From contig VBDR01000024.1 of assembly GCA_005882135.1 (NCBI GenBank), positions 32,009 to 96,008 of the forward strand: a stretch of 64,000 nt of DNA, in the 5' to 3' direction. The stretch is from Chloroflexota bacterium (lineage in GTDB: Bacteria; Chloroflexota; Dormibacteria; Dormibacterales; Dormibacteraceae). The position numbers were made by a program, and so were the translations under genes. How positions within the stretch are numbered: the stretch's first letter is position 1; the number at the start of each line of letters is the position of its first letter. Below are positions 1 through 7,844 of this stretch, piece by piece. The notes under the pieces were generated by a model. It had not been told where the DNA came from and searched no databases. It was given only the letters and a program-made list of their open reading frames with translations.

Positions 1-1436
1 ACGGGACCGCGCGCTTTGGCCAGGCGTGGAGCACCCCGATCGACGGGTCCGGCTCGATCCTCATCAACTTCTCGGGCCCGCCCGGCAATTTCGAGAAGTA
101 CGGTCATTACATCAGCTTCGACAAGGTCGTGGACGGGACCTTTGACGCCGGCCAGGTCAAAGACAAGATCGTGCTCGTGGGCTACTACGGATTGACCGGC
201 GTCAACGATGAGCAGCTTGTAACGACGAGCTTCGGCAGCAACCAGACGCTGGCCATGCCCGGGGTCGAGATCCACGCCAACGTCGTTCAGATGATGCTGA
301 ACGCGGTCGCCACGCCCCAGACAGCTTCCCGATTTCTAACCGCGGAGCCGCCATGGGTCCTGCTCGTGCTGATCCTGCTGATCGGGTTGGCAACCGCGTT
401 CGGCGTGTCTCGCGTGAGCGTCTTGTGGGGCCTGGCCGGGACCGCGATCGCTCTCGTCATTTTCACACTCGGGATGTCAGCGCTCTCGGCCTTCAACAAC
501 TGGGTGCCAGACCTCTTCCACCCATGGCTTGGGATCGCCCTCACATATTCCGGCGTGACTGCATACAGGTTCCTCTATGAGGACCGCGAGAAGCGAAAGG
601 TCACAGCTCTGTTCGGCCAGTACCTGAAGCCCGAGATTGTTGCGCAGCTCGCCAAGACCAGAGGCGGCGTGGATGACATCCTCCGCGGCGGCGAGCGTCG
701 CGACGTCACGCTGATGTTCGTCGACATCCGCGGCTTCACCTCGATGTCGGAGTCGATGGCTGCCGGCGATGTGACCGAGCTCGTCCAGATGTACCTGGAC
801 CACCTTAGCGGCGTCATCTTTACCTGGGACGGCACCATCGACAAGTACGTCGGGGACGAGATCATGGCTTTCTGGAACGCCCCGCGGTTGCAGGACAACC
901 ACGCGCTGCTGGCGATCCGCTGCGCCTACGACCTCATCAACCGCGCGCCCGAGCTGCAGCAGAAGCTGCTCGCGAAGGGACTGCCACCGATCCGCTGGGG
1001 CATCGGGATCAACTCCGGTCCAGCCGTGGTCGGCATGATGGGGTCCCGAAGTCGACTCCAGTACACGGCGTTGGGGGATACGGTCAACACCGCGGCCCGT
1101 TTCTGCGCGCACGCGCCCGCCTTTCACGTCCTGATCGGCCAGACGACCTACGAGATGTGCCGCGACTACATCGCCGTCGACCTGGTTCCGGGTGTGCAGC
1201 TGAAAGGAAAGTCCGCCGAGACCTTCCGGATCTACGAGGTGACCGCAATCCGCGAGGCGCCCGATGCGCCCTGGGTGCAATTCCCGACGCAGATGGCCGC
1301 CCAGGCACACCACACCTTCACGACGCAATACACGCAGCAGACCGTGATCGCAGCGGGCAACTCGGGTTCGAGCGACATCCTGGTCGGCGAGGCGGCTGAG
1401 GAAATCCTCGCCCGCCGGCCGCAGTCCCCCAACTAG
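1..1436 (+). CDS. CHASE2-type adenylate/guanylate cyclase, 5' end cut by window edge
   Basis: The reading frame is open from the first bases of the window, so the true start lies upstream; the GTG at 129 is only an internal codon. The first ~100 codons match the end of a CHASE2 sensor domain (LINFSG, then KDKIVLVG). About three membrane helices follow, then a class III nucleotide cyclase domain. Visible catalytic features are the metal aspartates in VDIRGFTSMSES and DKYVGDEIMAFW, and the transition-state Asn/Arg in GDTVNTAARF, so it should be active. The expected product is cAMP, though specificity is inferred from the family. It is a close paralogue of the complete cyclase at 11726-13675; even the C-terminal tails align. 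Its stop codon overlaps the convergent kinase stop by 4 bases. Confidence 0.9.
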   Translation, partial: GTARFGQAWSTPIDGSGSILINFSGPPGNFEKYGHYISFDKVVDGTFDAGQVKDKIVLVGYYGLTGVNDEQLVTTSFGSNQTLAMPGVEIHANVVQMMLNAVATPQTASRFLTAEPPWVLLVLILLIGLATAFGVSRVSVLWGLAGTAIALVIFTLGMSALSAFNNWVPDLFHPWLGIALTYSGVTAYRFLYEDREKRKVTALFGQYLKPEIVAQLAKTRGGVDDILRGGERRDVTLMFVDIRGFTSMSESMAAGDVTELVQMYLDHLSGVIFTWDGTIDKYVGDEIMAFWNAPRLQDNHALLAIRCAYDLINRAPELQQKLLAKGLPPIRWGIGINSGPAVVGMMGSRSRLQYTALGDTVNTAARFCAHAPAFHVLIGQTTYEMCRDYIAVDLVPGVQLKGKSAETFRIYEVTAIREAPDAPWVQFPTQMAAQAHHTFTTQYTQQTVIAAGNSGSSDILVGEAAEEILARRPQSPN

Positions 1437-2731
1437 CGGAGGTAGCCCGCCGCCAGAACTCCGACCGCAGCCGACATCAACACCAGCAATCCCACCAGGC
1501 TCAAACAGCTCATCGACTTTTTCGCCACCGGCTTGACAGGCGGCGTCGGGTTGTAGACCACGTGAGGCTGGGGCATGGCCGCCGCAGGTTGCGAGATCGC
1601 GATACCGATCGGGGTTGCAGGGAGCGCGTTGGGCGGCGTCGTGTTGGGGACCATGCGCGACAGGTCGGCGCCAGGCTCGAGGCTGTGTTCCCAGCCCGGG
1701 CACATCTCGTCGGCGACGCGCGACATCGCGCGGTCGAACTCTTGTCCGGTCTGGAACCTGTCCTCGGGTCGCTTTGAAAGCGCCTTCAGGATCAGCTGCT
1801 CGAGCTCGGGATTGAGCCCCGGACGAAAAACCGACGGAGGTTTCGGCGGCGCCTGGACGTGCTTCGCCATGAGCGTGAAAGGACCATCCGCATCCGACGC
1901 GGTGAATGGAGGCTGGCCCGCGACGAGCTCGTAGAAGATGATCCCTGCCGAATAGAGGTCGCTCCGTCCGTCGACCTTGCTTGAAGCCGCCTGCTCGGGG
2001 GACATGTACTGCGGCGTGCCGACGGTGGTCCCGGTCTTGGTTGTGGTGCCACCTAGCCCCGTGTCGTCCATGAGCCGCGCGATCCCGAAATCAGCGACCT
2101 TGACCATGCCCTCGTCGGAGATGAGCACGTTCTCCGGCTTCATATCGCGGTGGACGATGGCGTGGCGGTGCGCGTAATCAAGCGCTTGCAGGACCCCGTG
2201 CATGACCGCGAAGACCTGCGGCGGGGGCAGCGGCGTCTGATTCATCCAGTCGCGCAGCGACCGGCCCCGGACGAACTCCAGGACGAGGTAGTTGATGTCG
2301 CCCATCAGCTCCATGTCGTGGACCTGGACGAGATTGGGGTGGCTCGTCCGCGCCATCACCTGGGCCTCCTGCAGGAAGCGTCGCAGCGAGACCGGGTCGG
2401 CCGACTGGATGAGCTCTTTGATCGCGACCTCGCGGTCGAGACCTGGTTGCTCGGCCAGGTACACAGCGCCCATGCCCCCGCGACCGAGCACGCTTTTGAC
2501 CCTGTACTTGCCGATGTAGCGCTCGCCCGGGACCTGGGGGGGCGTGTTGATCGCGGCGACCGGCGGCGGGGGTGTTGCCGGCGGCGGCACAGGGATCAGG
2601 CGCATCGTTGCGGCGATATCGGGTGGTGCGCCGGCTGGCGGCGGCAGAGAAGACTCGGCCTCTGGCGACGGCGCCGATCCCGGGACCGGCGGGTGGGGCG
2701 GAGTCTTTGGCGGCTGACCGGAATCGGTCAT
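1433..2731 (-). CDS. PknB-type Ser/Thr protein kinase with C-terminal membrane anchor
   Basis: A 432-residue Hanks-type kinase. Residues 1-70 are Pro-rich and probably disordered. The kinase domain runs from about 75 to 340 with the glycine loop GRGGMG (83-88), catalytic Lys105 (VAIKEL), HRD at 194-196, DFG at 214-216 and a GTPQYMSPEQ activation/P+1 segment, so all catalytic residues are present. A Pro-rich stretch and one membrane helix (about 411-430) close the protein, leaving only a few residues outside. There are no PASTA repeats, so it is not a classical PknB that senses peptidoglycan. The kinase domain is predicted to be cytoplasmic. It converges on the cyclase gene, so the two are not co-transcribed. 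Confidence 0.93.
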   Translation of the reverse strand: MTDSGQPPKTPPHPPVPGSAPSPEAESSLPPPAGAPPDIAATMRLIPVPPPATPPPPVAAINTPPQVPGERYIGKYRVKSVLGRGGMGAVYLAEQPGLDREVAIKELIQSADPVSLRRFLQEAQVMARTSHPNLVQVHDMELMGDINYLVLEFVRGRSLRDWMNQTPLPPPQVFAVMHGVLQALDYAHRHAIVHRDMKPENVLISDEGMVKVADFGIARLMDDTGLGGTTTKTGTTVGTPQYMSPEQAASSKVDGRSDLYSAGIIFYELVAGQPPFTASDADGPFTLMAKHVQAPPKPPSVFRPGLNPELEQLILKALSKRPEDRFQTGQEFDRAMSRVADEMCPGWEHSLEPGADLSRMVPNTTPPNALPATPIGIAISQPAAAMPQPHVVYNPTPPVKPVAKKSMSCLSLVGLLVLMSAAVGVLAAGYLR

Positions 2732-2862
2732 CTCGCCGCGAGCCTAACAGAGTACGTTCCAGCCGGTGCCCGTCCGCTAACCCTGGCGGGGCTATGGCGT
2801 TTTCGGGTCATTGCACCCATAATCTGGCCCGCAACAGCCACCCAACAGGAGGAGATTGATCC

Positions 2863-3261
2863 ATGTCTCAGATGCCCCCACCGCCGCCCAGCCAGCCGGC
2901 ACCCGTGGGCGGAACACCGAGCACAGCTGGAAGCAACAAGAAGACCTACACGATCCTGGCGTATGTCCTGGGTTGGCTTGGTGGCCTGATCTTTCTGTTC
3001 GTGGGCAAGGACGACCCCGACGTCAAGTGGAATGCCGCCAACTCCCTGCTCATCTTTGGCGGGCTGAGCGTGGTCATGATCGTGCTGAGCTTCATTCCAC
3101 CCGTGTTCTTCCTCGTCTACGTCCTCTGGCTGGTCGGTCTTGTTTACTGGGTGATCTTTCTCGTCAAGGCTTTGCAGGGCAACGGTGAGCGCATCCCGGC
3201 GCCTGGGATCAGCAATTTTCTGAGCCCGTACGTCGATCAGGTGGCGAACGCCGTCAAGTAG
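2863..3261 (+). CDS. Small DUF4870-like membrane protein
   Basis: A 132-residue protein with a Pro-rich cytoplasmic N terminus (about 1-28) followed by three hydrophobic segments (about 30-48, 58-80, 83-105). The pattern of a short loop KDDPDVKWNAANSLL between the first two helices resembles the DUF4870/TMEM family of unknown function. A strong ribosome binding site, AGGAGG, starts 15 bases before the ATG. It is a single-gene unit: divergent from the kinase and closed by a good terminator at 3279-3309. Function is unknown. Confidence 0.8.
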   Translation: MSQMPPPPPSQPAPVGGTPSTAGSNKKTYTILAYVLGWLGGLIFLFVGKDDPDVKWNAANSLLIFGGLSVVMIVLSFIPPVFFLVYVLWLVGLVYWVIFLVKALQGNGERIPAPGISNFLSPYVDQVANAVK

Positions 3262-3278
3262 TCAGGATTTCGCTCCAG

Positions 3279-3309
3279 GGCCCCGCCTTCAGGCGGGGCC
3301 TTTTCTTTT
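3279..3309 (+). terminator. Rho-independent terminator
   Basis: A perfect 9-bp GC stem, GGCCCCGCC with a TTCA loop and GGCGGGGCC, is followed directly by TTTTCTTTT. It lies 18 bases after the DUF4870-like stop codon. On the minus strand the hairpin lacks a T tract, so it should work mainly rightward. Confidence 0.92.
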
Positions 3310-3589
3310 ACTCGGCGGCCAATCGCTGGACCGCACGCTCGATGCCCGCTCGAAGCTCGTCGCGCTCTTCACGAAGCTGATTCGCCTCGGCCCGCGCCGA
3401 CGCGAGCTGGTAGCGAAGTCGCTCGATCTCGTCCTGCAGCTCGCGGACGCGTGGGTCGGGCCCGCCGGCATTGGACTGGGCGTCCGCGAGATCGAGCTTG
3501 AGACGTTCCACGGCGACCTTCAGCTCGCGTCTTTCCGCGAGCAGATCCTGGACGAGCGACTCAGACGGCCTGGTCTGCTCTTTTGACAT
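3308..3589 (-). CDS. Small coiled-coil protein, unknown function
   Basis: A 93-residue protein starting at MSKEQTRPSES. From residue ~12 to the end it is almost entirely charged heptad-like sequence (LLAERRELKVAVERLKLDL, then RVRELQDEIERLRYQ), so it should form a long coiled coil. There is no signal peptide or membrane helix. I chose the ATG at 3589 because the frame upstream is only the shadow of the preceding gene. It overlaps that gene by 29 bases and is the last gene of a leftward unit headed by the radical SAM gene. No family recognised. Confidence 0.65.
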   Translation of the reverse strand: MSKEQTRPSESLVQDLLAERRELKVAVERLKLDLADAQSNAGGPDPRVRELQDEIERLRYQLASARAEANQLREERDELRAGIERAVQRLAAE

Positions 3590-3857
3590 AGCGACATAGT
3601 CCGGGCTGGAACTCGCGGAGACGAAGATGTTCCATCTCGCCGCGAAGGTAGCGGGCCTTGATGTCAAGGCTCGCGATGCCTTTTGCCGCTTCGAAGGGAA
3701 AACGGTAGAGCTTGCCCGAGTCGACAAGCATGCAGAGAGAAAGCTGCTCGCCGTCCTTCTCCAGGACGTGTTTGTAGCAGGGCACGGTCCGGCGGGCGAT
3801 CTCCATCTTCTTGAGGCCGGCGACCTTGCCGGCCAGCACATCGATGGGACTGCGCAT
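3561..3857 (-). CDS. Small protein of unknown function
   Basis: A 98-residue basic protein beginning MRSPIDVLAGKVAGLKK. It has three Cys (in VPCYKHV, LSLCMLV and PGLCRYV) that do not form an obvious metal motif, no membrane helix and no signal peptide. It begins 10 bases after the radical SAM stop and overlaps the coiled-coil gene, so the three are probably one transcript. I do not recognise a family. The strand, tight spacing and ATG support it being real. Confidence 0.6.
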   Translation of the reverse strand: MRSPIDVLAGKVAGLKKMEIARRTVPCYKHVLEKDGEQLSLCMLVDSGKLYRFPFEAAKGIASLDIKARYLRGEMEHLRLREFQPGLCRYVKRADQAV

Positions 3858-3867
3858 GCGTTGAATG

Positions 3868-4788
3868 CTAATTCAGCAGGGTCAACTGTTCGGGTTCTGG
3901 CGGCGGTTTGAGAATGACGCGGCGCCGGTCCGAGACCCCGTGGTGGGAGCGAAGGCGCGCGACCTCATGCATCGTCTTCTCGCCAAACGACGGCGGAAGG
4001 TATGCGCGATCCCGGTACGCCTGCTCATAACGCGGCACCAGCTCCGGCCAGTGCCGGTTGAGCACCGACATGAAGTGCTCGCGCGTCCCATCCTTCAGGT
4101 GCAGCATGCCCGCCCAGAGGCCGGTGGCGCCCGCCGCCCGTGCGGCCTTGACCACCGCCTCGAGCTGGTCTGGCCGGTCGGTGAGCCCGGGGAGGATGGG
4201 CGCCATGCCGACTCCGACGTCGATGCCGGCCGCGACGAGCCTTTCGATCGCGCGTAGGCGCTGTCGCGGGTGCGCGGTGCCAGGCTCTGTTTTCCGCCAG
4301 ATCTCATCGTCCAGGGTTGGGATGCTGAAGGTGATGTGCACCTCGGCGCGCCGCGCGAGCGCCGACAGCACGTCGATGTCGCGAACGATCATCGGGCCGC
4401 GCGTGATCATCGCCGCGGGATTTGCAAAGTCGCGCAGCGTCTCGAGGCACTGGCGCGTCAGCCGGTACCTGCCTTCGGCCGGCTGATAGGGGTCGGTGGC
4501 GGCGCCGATGACCACGGTCTCTTTGCGCCATGAGCGACGCGAGAGCTCGCTGCGGAGGACTGCGGCGACGTTCGTTTTGATGCGTACGGTGCGGCCGTAG
4601 CGGTCGTCAGAGGGGCGGTCGGCCCGGAGCTCGAAGGCGCGCACATAGCAGAAGGCGCATCGGTGCTCGCATCCCGTATAGGGGTTCAGAGACCAGGAGA
4701 AGCCCATGTTCTTGACCGGGTTGAGCGCCGACTTGCACTCGACCTCGAGGTAGTCGACTTCGACCAGCCTGGGCTCCGGAGCCGCCAC
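3868..4788 (-). CDS. Rv2578c-family radical SAM protein
   Basis: A 306-residue radical SAM enzyme. The cluster-binding motif C-x3-C-x2-C is seen as GCEHRCAFCYVRAFE near residue 40, followed by a TIM-barrel-like region with GAATDPYQPAE. This is the arrangement of the Rv2578c / SplB-like group; spore photoproduct lyase relatives repair DNA photolesions, but the substrate of this subgroup is not established. The start is GTG at 4788. A putative promoter with a LexA-type box lies directly upstream, and the predicted transcription start falls on or next to the GTG, so the mRNA may be leaderless. The upstream neighbour is nth, also DNA repair. Confidence 0.88.
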   Translation of the reverse strand: MAAPEPRLVEVDYLEVECKSALNPVKNMGFSWSLNPYTGCEHRCAFCYVRAFELRADRPSDDRYGRTVRIKTNVAAVLRSELSRRSWRKETVVIGAATDPYQPAEGRYRLTRQCLETLRDFANPAAMITRGPMIVRDIDVLSALARRAEVHITFSIPTLDDEIWRKTEPGTAHPRQRLRAIERLVAAGIDVGVGMAPILPGLTDRPDQLEAVVKAARAAGATGLWAGMLHLKDGTREHFMSVLNRHWPELVPRYEQAYRDRAYLPPSFGEKTMHEVARLRSHHGVSDRRRVILKPPPEPEQLTLLN

Positions 4789-4794
4789 CAGGTA

Positions 4795-4824
4795 ATGTTA
4801 GAACAAATGTTCGAGCCTTAACAA
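4795..4824 (-). promoter_or_regulatory. Promoter with LexA/SOS-type box
   Basis: Read leftward: TTGTTA (4824-4819) as -35, an 18-base spacer, and TAACAT (4800-4795) as -10. Within the spacer at 4812-4801 is the palindromic pattern GAAC-N4-GTTC, which fits the Gram-positive/actinobacterial LexA consensus CGAACRNRYGTTCG in its core, including the RNRY centre on the plus strand (AAAT). A repressor here would block polymerase. The -10 is about 6 bases from the GTG of the radical SAM gene. Confidence 0.6.
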
Positions 4825-4864
4825 CCTGAGTTGTAGGCGCCCCCCTTGTGCGGTTGGATGCCCG

Positions 4865-5623
4865 TCAGGCTGGCCGGTTGGGGGTGGGCACCGGCCGGGA
4901 GGAGGGTGGGCCCGCGATAGATGCAGCGGGTGCCGGGCGGCGGCGCTTGGGGCGCACCAGGGAGGACGGGCAGAAATCGTTGAGCACGCACTCTTCGCAC
5001 CTCGGCCGGCGCGCCACGCAGACCCGGCGCCCGTGGAGGATCAGCCGCAGCGAGAGCCCGGTCCATTCCTCTTTGGGCACCGTCGAGCAGACCTGGTACT
5101 CGATCTTCACCGGGTCCTTGGTCGCGACCAGCCCCAGCCGGTTGGTCAGGCGGATCACGTGGGTGTCGACGGCAAACCCCGGCACGCCAAAACCCGCGCC
5201 CAGGATGACGTTGGCCGTCTTGCGGCCGATGCCCGGGATCTTGACGAGGTCTTCCATCTTGTTTGGCACCTCGCCGCCGAACAGCTCGACCAGCTTGCGG
5301 CTCGCGGCGATGATGCGCTTCGTCTTGGCGCGAAAGAAGCCGGTTGGCTTGATCAGGGTCTCGACGACGGCCGGATCGGCCGCAGCCAGGTCTTCCGCGG
5401 TCGGATAACGCCGAAACAGCTCTGGGCTGACGAGGTTCACCGACCGGTCCGTCGTCTGCGCCGAAAGGATGGTGGCGATGAGGAGCTGAAACGGATTCTC
5501 ATGCGAGAGCTCGGTGGCCGCCGGATAGAGGTCGCGCAGCCGCTCGACCGTCAGCCTGGCCCGCGTCCGGGCGCCGCGCGGGGGCGGCGGCACCATCCAC
5601 GACTTCTTGGTCTTAGGAGCCAA
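4865..5623 (-). CDS. nth: Endonuclease III (DNA glycosylase/AP lyase)
   Basis: A 252-residue base-excision repair enzyme that removes oxidised pyrimidines and nicks AP sites. Visible features are the helix-hairpin-helix IPGIGRKTANVI with the catalytic Lys, the catalytic Asp in AVDTHVIRL, and the iron-sulfur loop C-x6-C-x2-C-x5-C (CVARRPRCEECVLNDFC). The final ~25 residues are a Pro/Arg-rich tail beyond the usual ~215-residue family length. The start overlaps the yqeY stop by 11 bases, so the pair is co-transcribed. Confidence 0.95.
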   Translation of the reverse strand: MAPKTKKSWMVPPPPRGARTRARLTVERLRDLYPAATELSHENPFQLLIATILSAQTTDRSVNLVSPELFRRYPTAEDLAAADPAVVETLIKPTGFFRAKTKRIIAASRKLVELFGGEVPNKMEDLVKIPGIGRKTANVILGAGFGVPGFAVDTHVIRLTNRLGLVATKDPVKIEYQVCSTVPKEEWTGLSLRLILHGRRVCVARRPRCEECVLNDFCPSSLVRPKRRRPAPAASIAGPPSSRPVPTPNRPA

Positions 5624-6080
5624 GCAGCCTGCGCGCTACCGCCGCGACCTGGGTTCCGTCCGCCCTGCCGGCCAGGCGCGCGGTGGCGGCTTTCATCACG
5701 AGCCCGAATCCCTTCGGGCCGTCAGGCTTGACCTCAGCGATCACCGCTCGCACCTCCGCCTCGATCTCCTGCTCGCTCAGTGCGGCCGGAAGAAAGCCTC
5801 GGAGCACCCCCATCTCCGCCTCTTCGCGCCGCGCGGACTCTTCGCGGCCCGCTTTGCGGTAGACGGCGATCGCCTCTTCCCGGCGCTTGACCTCTTTGCG
5901 AGCGACGCGGACAACGAGCTCGTCGTTGATGTTTCCAGCGCCCGGACCTTCCTTGCTCGCACGCACCAACTCGCTCTTGAGAAGCGAAAGCGTGCCCAGG
6001 GCGACATCGTCGCGGCGCCTGCGCGCTTCGACCATTTCAGCCTGAATCCGGTCGTAAAACGTCACCGTCGGGATTGTCAC
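5613..6080 (-). CDS. yqeY: YqeY/GatB-like domain protein
   Basis: A 155-residue protein matching the YqeY family: YDRIQAEMVEARRRRD at the N terminus and KGFGLVMKAATARLAGRAD at the C terminus. The family resembles the tail of the GatB amidotransferase subunit, and its role is poorly defined. I chose the GTG at 6080 because upstream codons would overlap the divergent gene at 6115, and because it gives the usual ~150-residue length. A second GTG at 6068 is also possible. First gene of the yqeY-nth unit. Confidence 0.88.
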   Translation of the reverse strand: MTIPTVTFYDRIQAEMVEARRRRDDVALGTLSLLKSELVRASKEGPGAGNINDELVVRVARKEVKRREEAIAVYRKAGREESARREEAEMGVLRGFLPAALSEQEIEAEVRAVIAEVKPDGPKGFGLVMKAATARLAGRADGTQVAAVARRLLGS

Positions 6081-6105
6081 ACATGGGGGACCGATCCCCG
6101 ATAAT
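6074..6105 (+). promoter_or_regulatory. Possible promoter of the 6115 gene
   Basis: TTGTCA at 6074-6079 and GATAAT at 6100-6105 with a long 20-base spacer. The spacer holds the inverted repeat GGGGA-CCGA-TCCCC (6086-6099). The -10 lies 9 bases before the ATG at 6115, again allowing a leaderless transcript. Weak evidence because of the spacer length. Confidence 0.3.
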
Positions 6106-6114
6106 CGGCAGCCT

Positions 6115-6951
6115 ATGGCGTACCTCCTGGCCGGTCCCCTGGTCGCGATCGTCGGCATCGTGGCCGTCTTTTTCGTGCTGCGACGCAAATCGGTCGAGAA
6201 GCGCTCCATGTATTCGGCGCGGCGCTCCCAGATCGAACACAAGGTACGAGCCGCGCGGCAGCGCACCCTGACGCCTCGAGGTCATGCGGAGAAGCTGGCC
6301 GAACCAGCTCCGGGCGCCGCCTCACCGTTCGCCCAAACACAGGTTCAGCCGACCGTCGCCTACCAGGCTCCCGCCTACGAGGCGCCGCCGGTCGCCCCGC
6401 CGTCTGCCCCCCCGCCGCCAAGACCGGAGCAGGCTCCCAGCTCACCTCCATGGGAGCAGCCGAGCATTCCGCCACCGGCGCCGAGCACGTTCGACTTCCC
6501 GCACGCAGCACCCGAGGCTTACCCGCCGGCGCCGGCGGAGCCGTTCCGGCCCACGCCCGAGCCCACACCCATTCCCGCCTCGAGCGAGCCTGCGTGGACG
6601 CCCGCTCCGCGCGCTGCCGAACCGGCGGCCGCGCCGGAACCGGTCGCGCCGGCCGCTTCCGCCGCCACGTCCACCTCGGCCGCGGGGTCGTGGTCGGTCG
6701 TCAACTCCAGCAAGGAGCCTGAGCTCAGCGCCGAGCCCGACTCGAAGCGCAAGAGGAAGGATGCTGGCGGGCCGACTTCGGCTTGGCAGCTGGCGTCAGG
6801 CGAGGCCCCCGGCCTCGAGTCAGACGAGCCCGAGGCCAAGCGCTCGAGCGGAACCATCATGGCGGTCGCTCAGTACGCGGTGCTGGTGGTCGGCCTGGTC
6901 ATGGTCTTGATCGGCGTCCTGGTCATGGTCGCCAACTCACGCCCGACTTAG
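6115..6951 (+). CDS. Bitopic membrane protein with long Pro/Ala-rich middle
   Basis: A 278-residue protein of unknown function. Residues ~4-22 are a membrane helix (LLAGPLVAIVGIVAVFFVL), then a basic segment, then ~150 residues very rich in Pro, Ala, Glu and Ser that should be disordered. A second membrane helix at about 250-272 is followed by only a few residues. Both ends are therefore membrane-inserted with a flexible loop between. The C-terminal 15 bases overlap cofD convergently. No enzymatic motif is seen. Confidence 0.75.
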   Translation: MAYLLAGPLVAIVGIVAVFFVLRRKSVEKRSMYSARRSQIEHKVRAARQRTLTPRGHAEKLAEPAPGAASPFAQTQVQPTVAYQAPAYEAPPVAPPSAPPPPRPEQAPSSPPWEQPSIPPPAPSTFDFPHAAPEAYPPAPAEPFRPTPEPTPIPASSEPAWTPAPRAAEPAAAPEPVAPAASAATSTSAAGSWSVVNSSKEPELSAEPDSKRKRKDAGGPTSAWQLASGEAPGLESDEPEAKRSSGTIMAVAQYAVLVVGLVMVLIGVLVMVANSRPT

Positions 6952-7842
6952 TCTCAAGACAGACTCGGCCAGCCCGCGCCCGCCGTCACGCATGATCGTG
7001 TCGCGGATGATCGTGCGGTAACCAAGATCTTCGATCGCGCCGGCGAGGTTGCGATCGCGCTCGTCGAGCACGAAGCCCGTCGCCACGCCTCGATACATGC
7101 GCGCAACTTCCACCGGGTCGGGATCGTGGCCGAGTGCTCGCATCATCTCGACCGTGGGCCCTTTCAAGGCGGCGCCGCCGACGATTGGCGTCACGGCGAT
7201 GGTGCGGTCGGGACGAATCAGGTCGGCGGCGAGCTGCAGGATCGGAGCGATCGAGATCAGTGGGTTCGAAGGACCGATGATCACGAGATCAGCCTCGCCC
7301 AACGTGCTCGCCACCTCGGCCGACGGCCTGGCCGCCTTGGCGCCTGCGAATTCGACGCCCAGGAGCCGGGGCTGCAGACGCTCGCGCACGTAGTACTGCT
7401 GGAAAGAGAGCTCACCTTGGTCGGTGCTGAACCGGGTTCGCACCGGGTCATCCGTCATGGGAAGCACTCGTCCTGCGATGCCGAACCGCCGGCACAGCGC
7501 GAGCGTGATCGCGGTCAGCGTACCGCCTCGCCGCAGCATGTCGGTGCGCAGGACATGCATGGCGAAGTCCCTGTCGCCGATGTGAAACCAGGTCTCCTCG
7601 CCGGCTTCGGCAAGACTCTCGAGTACGTGGAACGTGTCGCCTTCGACCCCGTATCCGGCTTTCTGGTTGAAGACCCCGGCCAGGCGGTAGATGACCGCAT
7701 CGATGTCGGGACAGACCAGAAGGCCCCAGAACTCGTCGTCGTCGGCGGTGTTGGCGATCACCGTCAGGTCGTCATCGGGGGCGATGTCCTGGATTCCCGC
7801 CGCCAGCGCGGCGCCCCCGGTGCCACCCGCGAGCACGACCAC
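6937..7842 (-). CDS. cofD: 2-phospho-L-lactate transferase (F420-0 synthesis)
   Basis: A 301-residue CofD/FbiA enzyme. It transfers the phospho-lactyl (or, in many bacteria, phosphoenolpyruvyl) group from its guanylated form onto the deazaflavin Fo. The N-terminal nucleotide-binding motif VVLAGGTGGAALAAG and the family segments TDDPVRTR, GPSNPLISI and TPIVGGAALKGPT are all present. It starts 2 bases after the cofE stop, and is the last gene of the fgd-cofC-cofE-cofD run. Confidence 0.95.
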   Translation of the reverse strand: MVVLAGGTGGAALAAGIQDIAPDDDLTVIANTADDDEFWGLLVCPDIDAVIYRLAGVFNQKAGYGVEGDTFHVLESLAEAGEETWFHIGDRDFAMHVLRTDMLRRGGTLTAITLALCRRFGIAGRVLPMTDDPVRTRFSTDQGELSFQQYYVRERLQPRLLGVEFAGAKAARPSAEVASTLGEADLVIIGPSNPLISIAPILQLAADLIRPDRTIAVTPIVGGAALKGPTVEMMRALGHDPDPVEVARMYRGVATGFVLDERDRNLAGAIEDLGYRTIIRDTIMRDGGRGLAESVLRLSRA

Positions 7843-7844
7843 CT

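Noticed and set aside
477..1703. 408-codon open frame antisense to the left-edge cyclase
   Set aside because: It runs opposite the conserved cyclase domain and into the kinase, with no motif. Shadow of GC-rich coding sequence.
2795..2823. CATAAT as a -10 for the DUF4870-like gene
   Set aside because: No convincing -35 at normal spacing.
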